Assembly (NCBI GenBank): GCA_036346255.1
Contig: CM070629.1
Coordinates: forward strand, 50,714,916 to 50,778,915
Source of the DNA: Ampelocalamus luodianensis
Lineage: Eukaryota; Streptophyta; Magnoliopsida; Poales; Poaceae
Length of the DNA: 64,000 nucleotides
Direction: 5' to 3'
Under the pieces are notes generated by a model, which worked only from the letters and a program-made list of their open reading frames with translations, did not search any database and was not told the DNA's origin. A program made the translations under genes and the position numbers. Of this stretch, positions 35,323 to 47,227 are shown in pieces; positions within the stretch are counted from its first letter, which is position 1; each line of letters opens with the position of its first letter.

Positions 35323-35336
35323 TTGGTATCAGAGCC
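35323..35336 (+). other. Element F primer binding site (initiator Met-tRNA)
   Basis: TTGGTATCAGAGCC follows the LTR end CCTCACA and the bases AAG, with the same spacing as element B. Confidence 0.92.
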
Positions 35337-35540
35337 ATTCTGACCGTAGTAACCCAAGCATAGTCGTCCTTAGGATATTTTTGAAAGGCTTATTTTCAAA
35401 GTATCAAAAGGGTTTATGAAAACTTAGGCAGATTCTCAGATTTTATTCCTTACCTATCTTAGCTTTCTACTCTCATCTTACTCTAATTTAAGTTTTGAAA
35501 CTTGGTTTCTCTCTTTACCTTTCAAAAGATAGTTACTACC
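35337..35540 (+). other. Element F leader ending at the gag deletion
   Basis: Untranslated leader related to that of element B (ACCGTAG, GTCGTCCTTAGGAT, then T-rich). At about 35535 it passes abruptly into sequence typical of the gag/protease junction. The place of the extra ORF and all of gag are therefore missing from this copy. Confidence 0.7.
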
Positions 35541-38500
35541 GGTGGAATTAGTCAGGGGAGTGGTCATCCACCTAACCAGAAGATGATCCAGAAGCCCCAG
35601 GGTGCGAGCAGCGGTCGAGTCAACCACCTTTCAGCTGAGGAGGCTCAGGAGGCGCCAGATGTCGTGATGGGTACACTTCTTGTCAATTCTCGTCCTGCTG
35701 CAGTATTATTTGATTCTGGAGCATCGCATTCTTTTATTTCAAGATCATTTGCTGCTGCTAGTGGTCTTCACTGTGTTCCTTTGGGAATTCCTTTGCTCAT
35801 TCGCTCTCCGGGGTCGGAAATGAGAGCTGATCTTCAGTGTCGGGATGTTCCTATCATAGTCCAAGGAGTGGGGTTTTTGGCAAACCTTATTCTCGCTTCG
35901 ATTCAATGAGCACGGATGTGATTCTTGGCATGGATTGGTTGTCCCAACACTTGGGGCAAATCGATTGTGCCAGGAAGATTGTCTATCTCACCAGCCCTTC
36001 AGGCGAGCAGGTCGATTTTTCTCCGCAGCTGCAAGGGTCGCACCTTTGTGCACTTGTAACCAAGCCAGCCTTACAAATTCAAGATGTTCCCATAGTATCT
36101 GACTTTGTGGATGTCTTTCCTGAAGATTTACCTGGGATGCCTCCGGTTCGAGATCTGGAGTTTGTCATTGAGTTGCTTCCCGGTACTGCCCCTATCTCAA
36201 AGGCGCCGTATCGGATGCCTCCCAATGAACTAGAAGAATTGAAGAAGCAGCTTGGTGAGCTCCAAGCGAAAGGTTTCATCCGTCCCAGTTCATCTCCTTG
36301 GGGTTGTCCGGTGATCTTTGTGAAGAAGAAGGACAAGACTTTGCGCATGTGTGTTGATTACCGTCCTCTCAATGAGGTGACGGTGAAGAACAAATATCCT
36401 CTGCCCCGCATTGATGATCTGTTTGATCGCTTGATCGAGCCAGTGTTCTCAAAGATTGATTTGAGAATGGGGTATCATCAGTCGATCGATTCGAGGATAT
36501 TCAAGACGGCTTTCACTACTCGTTATGGTGCATGCGAGTATACCGTCATGTCTTTCGGTCTAACCAATGCTCCAGCTTTGTTCATGAACCTTATGAATTC
36601 AGTATTCATGGAGTATTTGGATAAATTTGTGGTGGTCTTTATTGATGATATTCTTATCTATTCCAAGACTGAAGCAGAGCATGCTGAGCATCTGAGAATT
36701 GTTTTGGGCAAATTGCGGGAACACCAGCTATACGCGAAGTTCAGCAAATGCGAGTTCTGGTTGAAGGAAGTGGCATTCTTGGGCCATGTTCTTTCAGCTG
36801 GAGGCATAGCTGTGGATCCCAGCAAAGTCAGCGATGTTCTATCTTGGGGTCACCAAGTCGCCAACGATGTGCGGAGTTTTCTTGGTTTAGCAGCACTACC
36901 GCCGCTTTATCGAGAACTTCTCCAAGATCGCAGCCGATGACCGAATTGCTCAAGAAGGACAAGAAGTTTGTGTGGTCCTCTGCTTGTGATGAGAGCTTTC
37001 AGAGCTCAGCAATGGTTGACTTCACCCAGATCCTTACTCTTCCGATATCCACAAGAGCTTCGATATTTATTGCGATGCCTCTCGTCGTGGACTTGGATGT
37101 GTTCTTATGCAGAAGGCAAGGCGGTTGCCTATGCATCCGAGCGATTGAGACCTCATGAGCTCAACTATCCCACCCATGATCTAGAGCTTGCTGCGTGGTT
37201 CATGCACTCAAGATTTGGCGGCATTATCGATCGGTAAATCACTGTGAGGTGTATTCCACCACAAGAGTTTGAAATACTTGTTCACTCACCGGATCTGAAC
37301 CTCGAGCGAGGAGATGGCTGGAATTGATCAAAGATTATGACATGGGTATTCAAGATCATCCCGACAAGGCCAATGTGGTTGCCGATGCACTTAGCCGAAA
37401 GGTGTATTGCAATACTGATGATCCAAGAGCAAAGAACCTGCACTTCTTGCGAATTTCAGCGTCTCAACTTGGGTTTGGTTGAGCATGGTTCCCTTCTTCG
37501 CCTTGGTGGTGCAACCGACCTTGGTGGATCAAATCAAGGCAGCACAACAATCGATGATGGTGTGGGTAAAATCAAGCGTAACATCGTGAATGGATCACCA
37601 AGTGTTTCACGTAAGATGAGCACGTGTTGTATGGTTTGGGCAGCGTCTTGTGGTCCCAAAGGTCCCCGAGTTGCGGATTTGATTCTCCAGAGGCCCATGA
37701 TTCCCCTTGTCCATCCATCCGGGCCACTAAAATGTACCAAGATCTGCGTCGAGATTCGGTGGACTCGCATGAAGCGAGATTGCCAGGTTCGTTGCCAGAT
37801 GTGACATATGTTGTCGTGTCAAGGCCGAGCATCAGCGTCCAGCAGGTCTTCTTCAACCCTTGCCCATACCAGAATGGAAGTGGGATTCTGTAGGCATAGA
37901 TTTTATCACTGGTCTGCCCCGTACTCCTGCGGGGAAGGATGCATTATGGGTTATCATTGATCGATTGACGAAGGTGGCCCATTTCCTTCCAGTGCGATCG
38001 AAGATTGATGTGAATCAGTTAGCGGATCTTTACATATCCCGCATTGTGAGTCTGCATGGTGTGCCACGAACGATTGTGTCAGATCGTGGTTCTCTGTTCA
38101 CCTCTCGGTTTTGGCATAGTCTGCAGGAAGCCATGGGGACCCGTCTTCGCTCATTTCGACCTATCATCCCGGATCGATGGTCGACGGAGCGTCAACCAAG
38201 TTCTTGAAGATATGCTCGTGCTTGTATTCTTTCCTATGGAAAGAATTGGGAGAAGTGCCTAGCGCTTGCCGAGTTCTCCTACAACAACAGCTTCCAGGCT
38301 AGTCTTGGTATGGCACCATTTGAGGCTTTGTATGGACGTCGCTGCAGAACACCGTTGAACTGGTCAGAAACTGGTGAAAGGCAGTTCTTTGGCCCAGATT
38401 CCATCAATGAGGCTGAAAGTCAAGTGCAGTTGATTCGTGAGCACTTGCGCGTAGCTCACCGAGCGTAAGAGCTATGCAGATCGGCGTCGTCGTGAGCTGA

Positions 38501-38928
38501 GTTTCCAGCCCAATGACTTTGTGTATCTCAAAGTCTCACCTCTGAAGGGTCATCGTCGTTTCGGTGTTAAGGGCAAACTGGCTCCTCGGTATGTCGGGCC
38601 TTATCGCGTCATCAAGAAAGTGGGTGCCGTTGCATACCAATTGGAGTTGCCAGCTACACTTGAAGGGATGCATGATGTTTTTCATGTGTCACAATTAAAG
38701 AAGTGCCTTCGTGTTCCTGTGGAGGAAACGCCATTGGAAAATATCGATGTGTAGGAAGATCTGTCTTATCGTGAGCGCCCCGTTCGTATCCTCGAAGAAG
38801 CTGAACGCAGAACAAGGAACCGTGTGATCAAGTTCCTTAAAGTTCAGTGGTCAAACCACTCCGAGGATGAAGCCACTTGGGAGCGGGAAGATCGTCTCCG
38901 AGCAGATTACCCATCCTTCTTCTCCTAG
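35541..38928 (+). pseudogene. pol: pol of element F, gag-less and frameshifted
   Basis: An ATG at 35502 opens a frame through the linker (RVNHLSAEEAQEAPDVVMGT) into protease with active site LFDSGASHSF near 35710. A frameshift near 35880 passes to the frame of 35837-36940, which holds ILGMDWL, the full RT palm (VDYRPLNEV, FGLTNAP) and FIDD at 36638-36649. Frames change again in RNase H (36890-37400; TELLKKDKKFVWSSACDESF, YPTHDLELAA, DALSRK). Integrase: MPIPEWKWDSVGIDFITGLP at 37860 and IVSDRGSLFTSRFW are open to about 38150. The Glu segment is damaged near 38170. FSYNNSFQASLGMAPFEALY follows at 38275. Frame 38521-38754 gives the integrase C-terminus, ended by TAG at 38752-38754 where CAG is expected. 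The chromodomain (VQWSNHSEDEATWERED) runs to TAG at 38926-38928. At least six breaks make it non-functional. Confidence 0.9.
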
Positions 38929-38955
38929 TGATCAAAATCTCGGGGCGAGATTCCT

Positions 38956-38971
38956 GTAAGGGGGGGAGATT
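38956..38971 (+). other. Element F polypurine tract
   Basis: GTAAGGGGGGGAGATT immediately before the 3' LTR start TGTAACAGCC, the plus-strand primer site. A related tract precedes the 3' LTRs of element 1 and B. Confidence 0.9.
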
Positions 38972-41900
38972 TGTAACAGCCCTAACTTAGGGTTTGTATT
39001 TCCAATGTAAAATTTTGAGGAGAAATAAAAACTTTTGTTGTCTCATCAAATCATCTAGAAGTCTCTACATTTTTCCCTAGCAATTCCCATTTTCTAGAAT
39101 TAAATTCTTGTGAATGGAAATTGTTGTCAGCAAATTCTTAGCCTTCAAACTTGTGATCATCCCCTAGGAATATTTTTCCTATCATCTTGATCATCCTATC
39201 TACCTCCCTGAATTATTTCACAATTTTTAGATTTTGTTTGCTACTTCAAATGCCCAAGTCAAACCAGTTTAGAAATCTGGTCAAACTTCTGTTCAGCAAC
39301 TTGTGAATTTTAGTGGGAAAAATCTAGTGCATGAAAACTCCTGGAAAAATTTCACAAGGTTGTCCTCTGTCTCTAGTAGCTTCCATAAAAATTTCGAAAT
39401 TTTTGGAGCCCTGGAGCTATCTCTAAAAATTTCCCAAAACTTCTCTGTCTTTTAAATCGAATTCTGAAAACACTGTTTGTCGGGCCCGAACCACACTTGG
39501 GCTCGAGTCCGACCGCACTAATGGACTCGGTCGCGTCAACTAATCGCACCGCCCGAGTCCAATCAATCGTGACCGTCCGATGAAGATCGAACGATCCACG
39601 TCGCGTGCGCAACCGACCTGTCCGAATGCATACACCAATCTCAGCCGTCCATTTCAGATCCAACGGTCGGTGCGATACTGATCGAGTCAAACCTCCGGTT
39701 CGCACCGCTTCGTCGCCGTCGCTGACATGTGGGCCATCCTTGTCAGGTTCTTCCTCGCCGACTCCGCTGCCTACCGGAGCTCGCTGGCGCTCGCGCATGC
39801 GTGCCACGCAGCTCGTCGCTGCCACACCGGGGACGCGTGTCTGCCCCCAGAGGATCGCCCGGAGTCCATCTACCTCCTTGGGTCATCCATTCTTCCTCGC
39901 GTTCATTCTTGTGTTTTCTCCGCCCATTTCTTAGCTTCGGCCGGAGAAGAACCCGAGCACAGCGCCACCACCTCGTTGCCGCTCGTGCTTCTACAACCCC
40001 GTCTTCGACTTCCTTGTTCAACGCCGCTTCCATTTTGGTCATCCCGGATCCTTGGCGTCCAGTGGATCACCTGGGGCGGTATCATCGTCTCCGCCTCCGG
40101 CGATCTCGGTCCCGTGAGCTCGTTTGCGACCTGGTGAGCTTCTAGCTCCGCCACCTAGTCCCTTAGGATCGCATTGATGCACTAAGTCTAACGGTAACCT
40201 CATTTTCATCTTTGGTGCATTGTTGCGGGCGTGCGACCAATTCTTCTCCAAGCTCGGTTTTCCGCCGCCGTGGAAATTCCGGCCACCTCGGGCCTTCTTC
40301 GTCGGCGTTATCGTGTGCTTCTTGCTCCTGGTGTTGAGGCGAAGCTTAAGCACACCTTCCGGGGTCTTCTCAATGCTCGCAGCGTCTTCTCCGCGAGCAC
40401 CGCATCTTCTTCTCCGCCTCCGGTCGTCGCGAGCTCCACTCCGGTGACCATCGGACTCCGCGTCGTCGCCAACAAGTTCGTGAGGTTGCTGCGCACCTGG
40501 AGGTGTCACTCTCGAGCCAGGAGCGCCTCTCCTTCACCAGTTCGCCTACCTCGCCGTCGCGCCCGCGCACGGGGGCTCCAGCAAGTCGCCGGCGGGTTAG
40601 GTGATAACCCTGTCTTTAGTGTTTAAGCACTCTTGATCTGTGAATATGACTTGTGGGCCCTCAGAGTTAAATCGCGGTTAAAATCTTAACCTGCACCGGT
40701 TTAAACCCCCCCCTTTGTGTCGCTGTCATGTGGGCCCATGATGTCAGTTAGTGGGTGTGTAACCCTTGGCGATATGTTTTCTCTGTTTGAAAACGATTTC
40801 TGTGAGTATGTGTTAGAAGTACACTTTGGTAAGTCAAAGACGTATTCTTAGAATACGCCGACGCGCATCTTCGGCGCGGTGGGCTGTTCGTCAAGACGTT
40901 CGCGGCCCGCTGTCGATTATGCAGGGCTTCTTGTCCGCCGCCTAGGGAAAAGATTTAAATGATTTGGTATTTCAAATGCTTTTCATTGAGTCATTAATTC
41001 AATTAAACTTGTAAAATGCATAACTAATTCAATTTTTATCTAAATCGCATGAATCCAGTGCTGATAATTTTCATTTCAAATGTATTATTTACTAAAATTA
41101 GTTTCATCCATGTCTCTGTAGCAAAAATCTGTTAATTAACAAAATGATGTCTTATGTATCTTCTAAATTAGAAAATGTATATCTCTTTCAATATTTGTCC
41201 AAATCCAGTGAAACCAATTTTGTAATTGCCATTTTAATGTACTAATTATTAGGATAGGTTATATACACTGTTTCTGTTCATGAAAATTTGTTAAGCAATT
41301 AACTAGTGTTTAGATGTGTTTTTAGCTTAGGAAATTCATAGAAAATTCTTAATAACTTAAAATGAATTGTTCTCTATTTCTGAAATTTTGTTATATCATG
41401 CTTAAGCTGCTGTATGAGTTTTAGTATGTTTGTTTGTTGTTGCATGTTTGAGTTTTGTCGGTGTTATTCGTTCTTATTCGCTGTTTTGTTCAATCGTTAG
41501 GATTCGACATTTGCGGTAACCCTGAGAACGACCCTCCGCAACAAATTGAGCAACAGCAGCGAAGCAAGCCATTTGATCATGATAATCCCCATATTTTTAA
41601 AGTCTAATATTTTGTTTCAAGTGTATGTATGCATTGCTTAATTTGTGTTAAATTGATTAGCTAAATCCGTAGTCGCATATCCTCGTAGTCAAAATATTGA
41701 TCTCTACTACCGAGCCTAGGTTATTTGTCGTGATTAGAGGTCATTGGATGATCTCTGGTCACTTAGTAGATCCGGGTCAAATTGCTTAGACATGCTTAGT
41801 ATCGGTAGAAATGGGCGGTTATCGACTTAGTCGGTAACCTTGATCACACAAAATTCACTACCTTTATGTTTTAGCATTTCTGCTATGTTTAATTGCAAAA

Positions 41901-43164
41901 CTAAAAATGAAAACAAAATAATTTAGACTTGGGCACAATGGTATGTTGGTGTGATCTATTGGGTGTGACTGGAAAGGTGCCCGAGTCAGTTAAGGACCGA
42001 GTTACTTGCGCCACCGTACTGAGCATTTTGCGTGCTAACCACACTAGAGTATATGGGACCTCTCTTGACCTAGTACTTTGGCGTGTATTGGCTCCGGGTC
42101 GCAGGAGGTCGCAGGAGGGACGGAGGTGGGAGCATGGTAGTTGTCCGAAAAGCTTTATCCTGAGTGGGTAGTTGTCTTTTCGGCTTTACCATGTAAGCGT
42201 ATGGATTTCTATCCATACGAGCGGCTCGTAGTTAATACACAATATTGGAAAAAGTCTCGTAGGACTTAGCCGTACAAAGATACCTTCGAAGTGTGTTTTG
42301 GCTTAAAGGCGATGCCTGAAGTGTGGGTACATTGGTACACCCTGCAAGGTTAAAACTATTCGAATAGCCTCGCCCTAGGTTATGGACACGCTGGATACGC
42401 CCCAAGAACTAGACTACAACATTTAAATTAAAATTTGATGGGTGGTACGAATGCGGGATTCGTGCTATTGTTGTGGTGACTATTGGGATAGTCACTTCTA
42501 GGATGTTTTATCTCTATTCTTTTGTATTATTATCCGTCTTTATTATTTCAATCTTAAAAATGAATTGCAAACTTGCCTTTAAACTGTATTACATTATTGC
42601 AAATAAAGTTGGCTTTATGCAAATAAAACATATGGCCTCCACCAAATAAGCCTGCATGTAGCTTATGAACAGGTCTGCTAGTTCACACGTCAGTCTTGCG
42701 GGTACAAAGACAATCTTTGTACTCAGGTGCTTTGCTTAATGTTTTTGTTGCAGAGGAAGAAGGTGAGCCCCAAGGGCCTCACTTCTGCGAGCTGTGTTGC
42801 CGATTCGTGGACGACTAGACTTGGCGGTCCGGTCAGATGCCTTGTGGGTTGGAGGCACGCTGATTGGCTTTGTTTATAGCCATCTTATGGCACTTTTGCT
42901 TCCGCTGTCGTTCTTGTTTAATCTTGTATCTTGTGGCCTGTCGGCCTTGGTCTGTAATAACTCTACTATTTGTTTATCTTCCGTTTGGTAGTGTAATGTT
43001 TGGACTCTATGTTTGGAATGGAGTTGATGTCTAATTTTGTACCGAGGTGTGTATACTGCTTTCTGGGAAGTAAACATATCTCGAGGATCAGTTTATTTGA
43101 TTTGTGATGCTAGGACCAGGTGGTTGGTTAAGCATTACAAGCCAAATAAATTGGGGTCCTCACA
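38972..43164 (+). repeat. Element F 3' LTR
   Basis: Near-identical to 31158-35319 over most of its length, with the same ends and followed by ACCGA. Differences are clustered in GC-rich patches (39765-39850, 40255-40600, 40855-40945 and around 42275-42410) and are often indels. Elsewhere hundreds of bases match with hardly a change. CTATTCGAATAG is at 42356-42367; the CCCTGCAGGG palindrome is altered (CCCTGCAAGG). Confidence 0.93.
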
Positions 43165-45429
43165 ACCGAGGATGCGGCTATTCGAATAGATTGACTAACA
43201 CTTTGCAGAGGTAGTACAGTTTACCCACACAATATAACTAGTGTAGCTAGCACTAATCATAACAAAACCTTTCTGAAACTTCATCTCAATAATTGACACT
43301 CCCTTGTGCTTACTACCGGCACCAACCCCCACATAGGTGGTTAGCCCATCGCACATCCTTGGACAAGAAGACAGCGACCACTCATAAATGTGGATCGTCA
43401 TAGAGACAGAAACACACCTCCACCCTAGCACACAACTTAAACTATCTGCCTAAATAATCAATATCAAGACTCCATAGCTTACTAGGTTAGGCCCATCCCA
43501 TCAGGCATGTGGTTGTACAGTTATGGCTCAATTCAATGGCGCACAACGTTAAGTCCTTAATTGACCTAGGCGAGACTACTAATTACTACCAACTATCACA
43601 TTCATATTTTTCCAAGCGCACATAGCTCCATCATATCACAATTCAATCCACTCGCCTTAGTCTAAATCTTTTCCCACCCTATTGGTTAAGTGCAACACAT
43701 ACCATCAACAAGTAACAGCATACTACACATAGTTTTACACAAGTTTCATAATCACTTAGTCAAGTTTATATTTGCACTCAAATGATATAAATAACTCGTT
43801 GCATGGCTAAGCAAACTATTTGTAACTAACCAACTCATGTTGGTGCTATCATATTATCAACTAATAATTAACCAAGCTAGGGTGACAAAAGATCATGATA
43901 ATACAATAGACAAAGTAGATATAATCAAATGGTGTATAGTTAATCCCAAAATATTTAAATAAATACTTAAAGTAAAATGCAATAATTTGAATCAAGGTAA
44001 TTTTGGAAAATTGGGTTCAACTTGGTCAAAGGTACAACTTGCCTTGGAATAAGTCTTAATACTGGTCTTGAGCTTGATCCACTTCTCCTTCGAAAGCTCC
44101 CGAAGTATCAACGTCTACTCATAAACGAAAGTGAAAAGAAAATAAATACAAACAAGAGAAATAAATAATTCCAAAAATTACATTAAAATCTCAGGGAGGT
44201 AGAGCTTGAATTTAGATGAATTTAGAAACTTGAATGGGTTCAATCGGAGTTCGTATGAGGAAGAACGGACTCTCGGAAGATCTAAATCTAAGAAAAAGAG
44301 AAAGAAATTACTATCTCAAATTTTTAGAATTTTCTTTCTAAAGGAAATTCTGAAATGTTGCATCAGCATAACGTGAGCAATGATTTTAGAATTAAAAGGA
44401 AATCCAGAAAAACAAATATTGTGGCTGACAGGTGGGACCTCTCGTCTATGGACCAAGTCCATTGGTCTAGGCTCAAGGGTCTACGGCATGGCAGATCTAA
44501 CATGTGGGACCCACATGATAGTGTCTATGCTCACGGTGAACTAAATCCATCTAGGTTTAGGGTTAGGGTTTGAATATGGGTGTCGCTGACGTGACTGGTT
44601 TACACATGTTGCGTACATGTGGCAATGACGGGGATGGCATGTAGGCGGCCATGTTGACAAAGATTGATGGCTACCATGGCTTGATGGCGGCGACGGTGAA
44701 CGGTGGTGACCAGTGGCGAAAGGTGACCATCGCCAACATGCTCAGGCTCCGATGCAACGGCGAGGACCGGCAAGGGCTTCAACGGCGATCTAGGGCTTCG
44801 AGCTTCAGGCGATTGGCAGCTAGGGTTGAGGCGGTCGTTTTGACATGCACACCAAGGCCTTAAATAGCCTGTAGTAGCGGGGCCACAGGAGAGTCCGAGG
44901 ATGGCACAGAGGCAGAGCCTAGGGTGTGCATGATAGGGATGATGAACAGTAACTCAAGGGGGCCCACAAGTTAGTGGTTGAGGCTTGGGTGAAGTTGCGT
45001 AGCAAATGATGCATGTGCGGCTGACAAAGTGGGCCAAGGACGCGGGCGAGCGGGAGAGACGGGCCGCGGGTAGGATTTGGGTGGGAATGAACAGGGAATG
45101 GACTAAGGAAATGGGTTTCAGCCCAAAAGACTTTCTGAGATTTTAATTAGGTTTTGCATTTTAGAAATACCAGTAAATACAAATAGCAAATTGAAAAATT
45201 GAAATTGAGCTGGGAAAAATTCCTGAAAAATCTGGAAAATATTTCCAAGCACAAAGAACTCAAATAAAATAGTTTTGGAATTAATTGATGTTCAGATTAG
45301 TCAGATTAAATTGTTTTTACAATTGAAAGTCCATTTAAGCTTGATTAAATCAAATAAATTTTGGTGAATTTTTTCTGAGGGACTAAACTACTCAAAAGGT
45401 TTTGAAATTCAGAAATTTGAGATGTTACA

Positions 45430-45445
45430 ACCCCCCCCTTAAAGT
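45430..45445 (-). other. Element D polypurine tract
   Basis: On the minus strand ACTTTAAGGGGGGGGT lies directly before the LTR start TGTAACATCTC. This sets the orientation of D and the 3' LTR boundary. Confidence 0.88.
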
Positions 45446-45467
45446 AATATCAAACCCAAGATTCAGG

Positions 45468-47227
45468 CTAGCTAGAGAAAAGGACAGGGAACTCAGCTTT
45501 TAGCTCCTCTTCATGTTCCCACGTTGCTTCACTTTCTGAGTAATTACTCCACTGAACTTTGCAAAAATGAACGGTCTTACTTCTGGTCAAACGCTCTGCC
45601 ACATTCAAAATTTTGGTTGATTGTTCCTTGTAAGTAAGATCCTCTTTGAATTTAATTGAATCCAAGGGAGTTTGTTCTGTTGTCACACGAAGACACTTTT
45701 TCAACTCCATGGAATGGATGACATCATGTACTCCTGCAATGACTAAAGCAATTCAAGTTGGTAAGCAACCTCTCCTCGATGATTCACAATCCTGAAAGGG
45801 CTGACATACCCAGGGGCAAGCTTCCCGTTGGCATGAAACCTTCTGACACCTTTAAGTGGAGTAACTCAAAGATAAACAAAATCCTCTGGTTCAAAGCTGA
45901 GATCACGATGATGATTATCAGCATAACTTTTCTGTCTAGACTGAGCTATCTTTAATCTTTCTCTGATCATAGACTCTTGGTCTTTTGATTCTTGAATAAT
46001 ATCTGGTCTGAATACCAAACGTTCAGCTATTTCTGTCCAATTCAGAGGGGTTCTGCATGCACGACCATACAAAGCTTCAAATGGTGACATTTGCATACTA
46101 GCTTGATAACTATTGTTGTATGAGAATTCTGCATAAGGCAAACTCTTATCCCCAATAGTAGCATCAGTTAGAGCACAAGCTCTTAACATGTCCTCCTATA
46201 CTTGATTTAATCTTTTAGTCTGCCCATCTGTCCGAGGGTGAAAGAAGTACTAAAATTTAAATGAGTACCCAAAGCTTCATGTAAACTTTGCCAAAAACAA
46301 GAGGTGAACTGAGATCCTCGATCAGACACTATCTTCTTAGGCACACCATGCAAACTGACAATTCTTGACATATACAATTCTACAAGATGATCTCTTGAGT
46401 AAGTGGTTTTGACAGGTAAGAAATGTGCAACTTTTGTCAAACAATCTACTATTACCCAAATGGGATCGTCACTCGATTGAGTCCTGGGTAAACCGGTGAT
46501 AAAATCCATTCCGATCTCTTCCCATTTCTACTCTGGGATTTTCAGGGGTTGTAACAGGCCTGCTAGTCTCTGGTGTTCTGCTTTTACTTTATGACACACG
46601 TCACATAAGGCAACAAACTCTAGACTTCTCGCTTTAGATTTGGCCACCCAAATTTATTCTTAACATCCTGATATATTTTAGTGATTACAGGGTGAATAGA
46701 ATACTTCGAATCATGAGCCTCCTTTAAAATTAGATATCTCAAACAATCAACATCTGGCATACAGATACGTCCATTGATCCAAAGCGTATCCTGATCATCC
46801 TTAGTGAAATCCTTGAATTTCCCTTCTTCCATCTTGAGCTTAATATCTGTCATCACAGATCATTTGAGTGGGCAGTACGAATCTACTTTTCCAAAGTAGA
46901 CTTTACTTCTAAACTTGCCACAAATCCTTCCGCTACAACTTCCAACTTTAACTTGTAAAATTCCTCATGAAGTTCTGAGCAATTCTCTTTTAATTCCAAC
47001 GCATTATAGTAACTCTTATGGCTCAAAGCATCTACAACAACAGTGGCTTTACCAAGATGGTAGTGGATTCTAAGATTATAATCCTTTATGAAATCTATTC
47101 CAAGATTATAATCCTTTATTAACTCGAACCATCTTCTTTGCCTCATGTTAAGGTAAGACTGAGTGAAAATGTACTTCAAGCTCTTATGATCTGTGTATAT
47201 CTCGCAACGATTACCAATCAAATAATG
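45468..47227 (-). pseudogene. pol: Element D pol, 3' half: RNase H end, integrase, chromodomain
   Basis: Minus strand, from the H insertion: CEIYTDHKSLKYIFTQSYLN and VVVDALSHK (47221-46883) are the end of RNase H. Integrase zinc domain at 46856-46620 (LRYLILKEAHDSKYSIHP). Integrase core at 46509-46207 (MDFITGLPRTQSSDD, IVSDRGSQFTSCFW) with two catalytic Asp. The part that would carry the Glu is frameshifted near 46215. C-terminal part at 46189-45866 (FSYNNSYQASMQMSPFEALY). Chromodomain at 45710-45468 (VHFCKVQWSNYSESEATWEH). A 30-bp tandem duplication (47072-47101 and the next 30 bases) adds ten in-frame residues in RNase H (IKDYNL twice). Several stops and frameshifts make it inactive. Confidence 0.88.

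Larger units (their letters stand above)
31158..43164 (+). mobile_element. Element F: two-LTR chromovirus lacking gag
   Basis: Flanked by ACCGA on both sides (31153-31157, 43165-43169). It has two LTRs of 4162 and 4193 bp that are mostly near-identical, PBS at 35323, PPT before 38972, and an internal region of only 3.65 kb. The protease-to-chromodomain region is present with many frameshifts; gag is missing altogether. Similar LTR copies with intact PBS, PPT and target duplication mean that this insertion is fairly recent. A gag-less element must have been packaged by another element's Gag, unless gag was lost after insertion. Confidence 0.92.
30483..45429 (-). repeat. Element D 3' LTR, split by element F
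   Basis: The plus-strand left edge TGTCGGGATCCAAACG matches the inner edge of the 5' LTR at 63439 (CGTCGGGACCCAAA). The right edge GATGTTACA abuts the minus-strand PPT. Without F and one ACCGA copy the LTR is about 2.94 kb (30483-31157 plus 43170-45429). A TTAAATA at 44860-44866 (TATTTAA on the minus strand) may be its TATA element. A short GGTTTAGGGTTAGGG near 44553 is only telomere-like. No genes are seen in 43170-45429. Confidence 0.83.

Noticed and set aside
44553..44572. Telomere-like TTTAGGG words in the D LTR
   Set aside because: Only two to three imperfect units inside an LTR; no array.
44355..44863. Possible captured host gene fragment in the D LTR
   Set aside because: Short frames without motifs; composition fits LTR U3 sequence.
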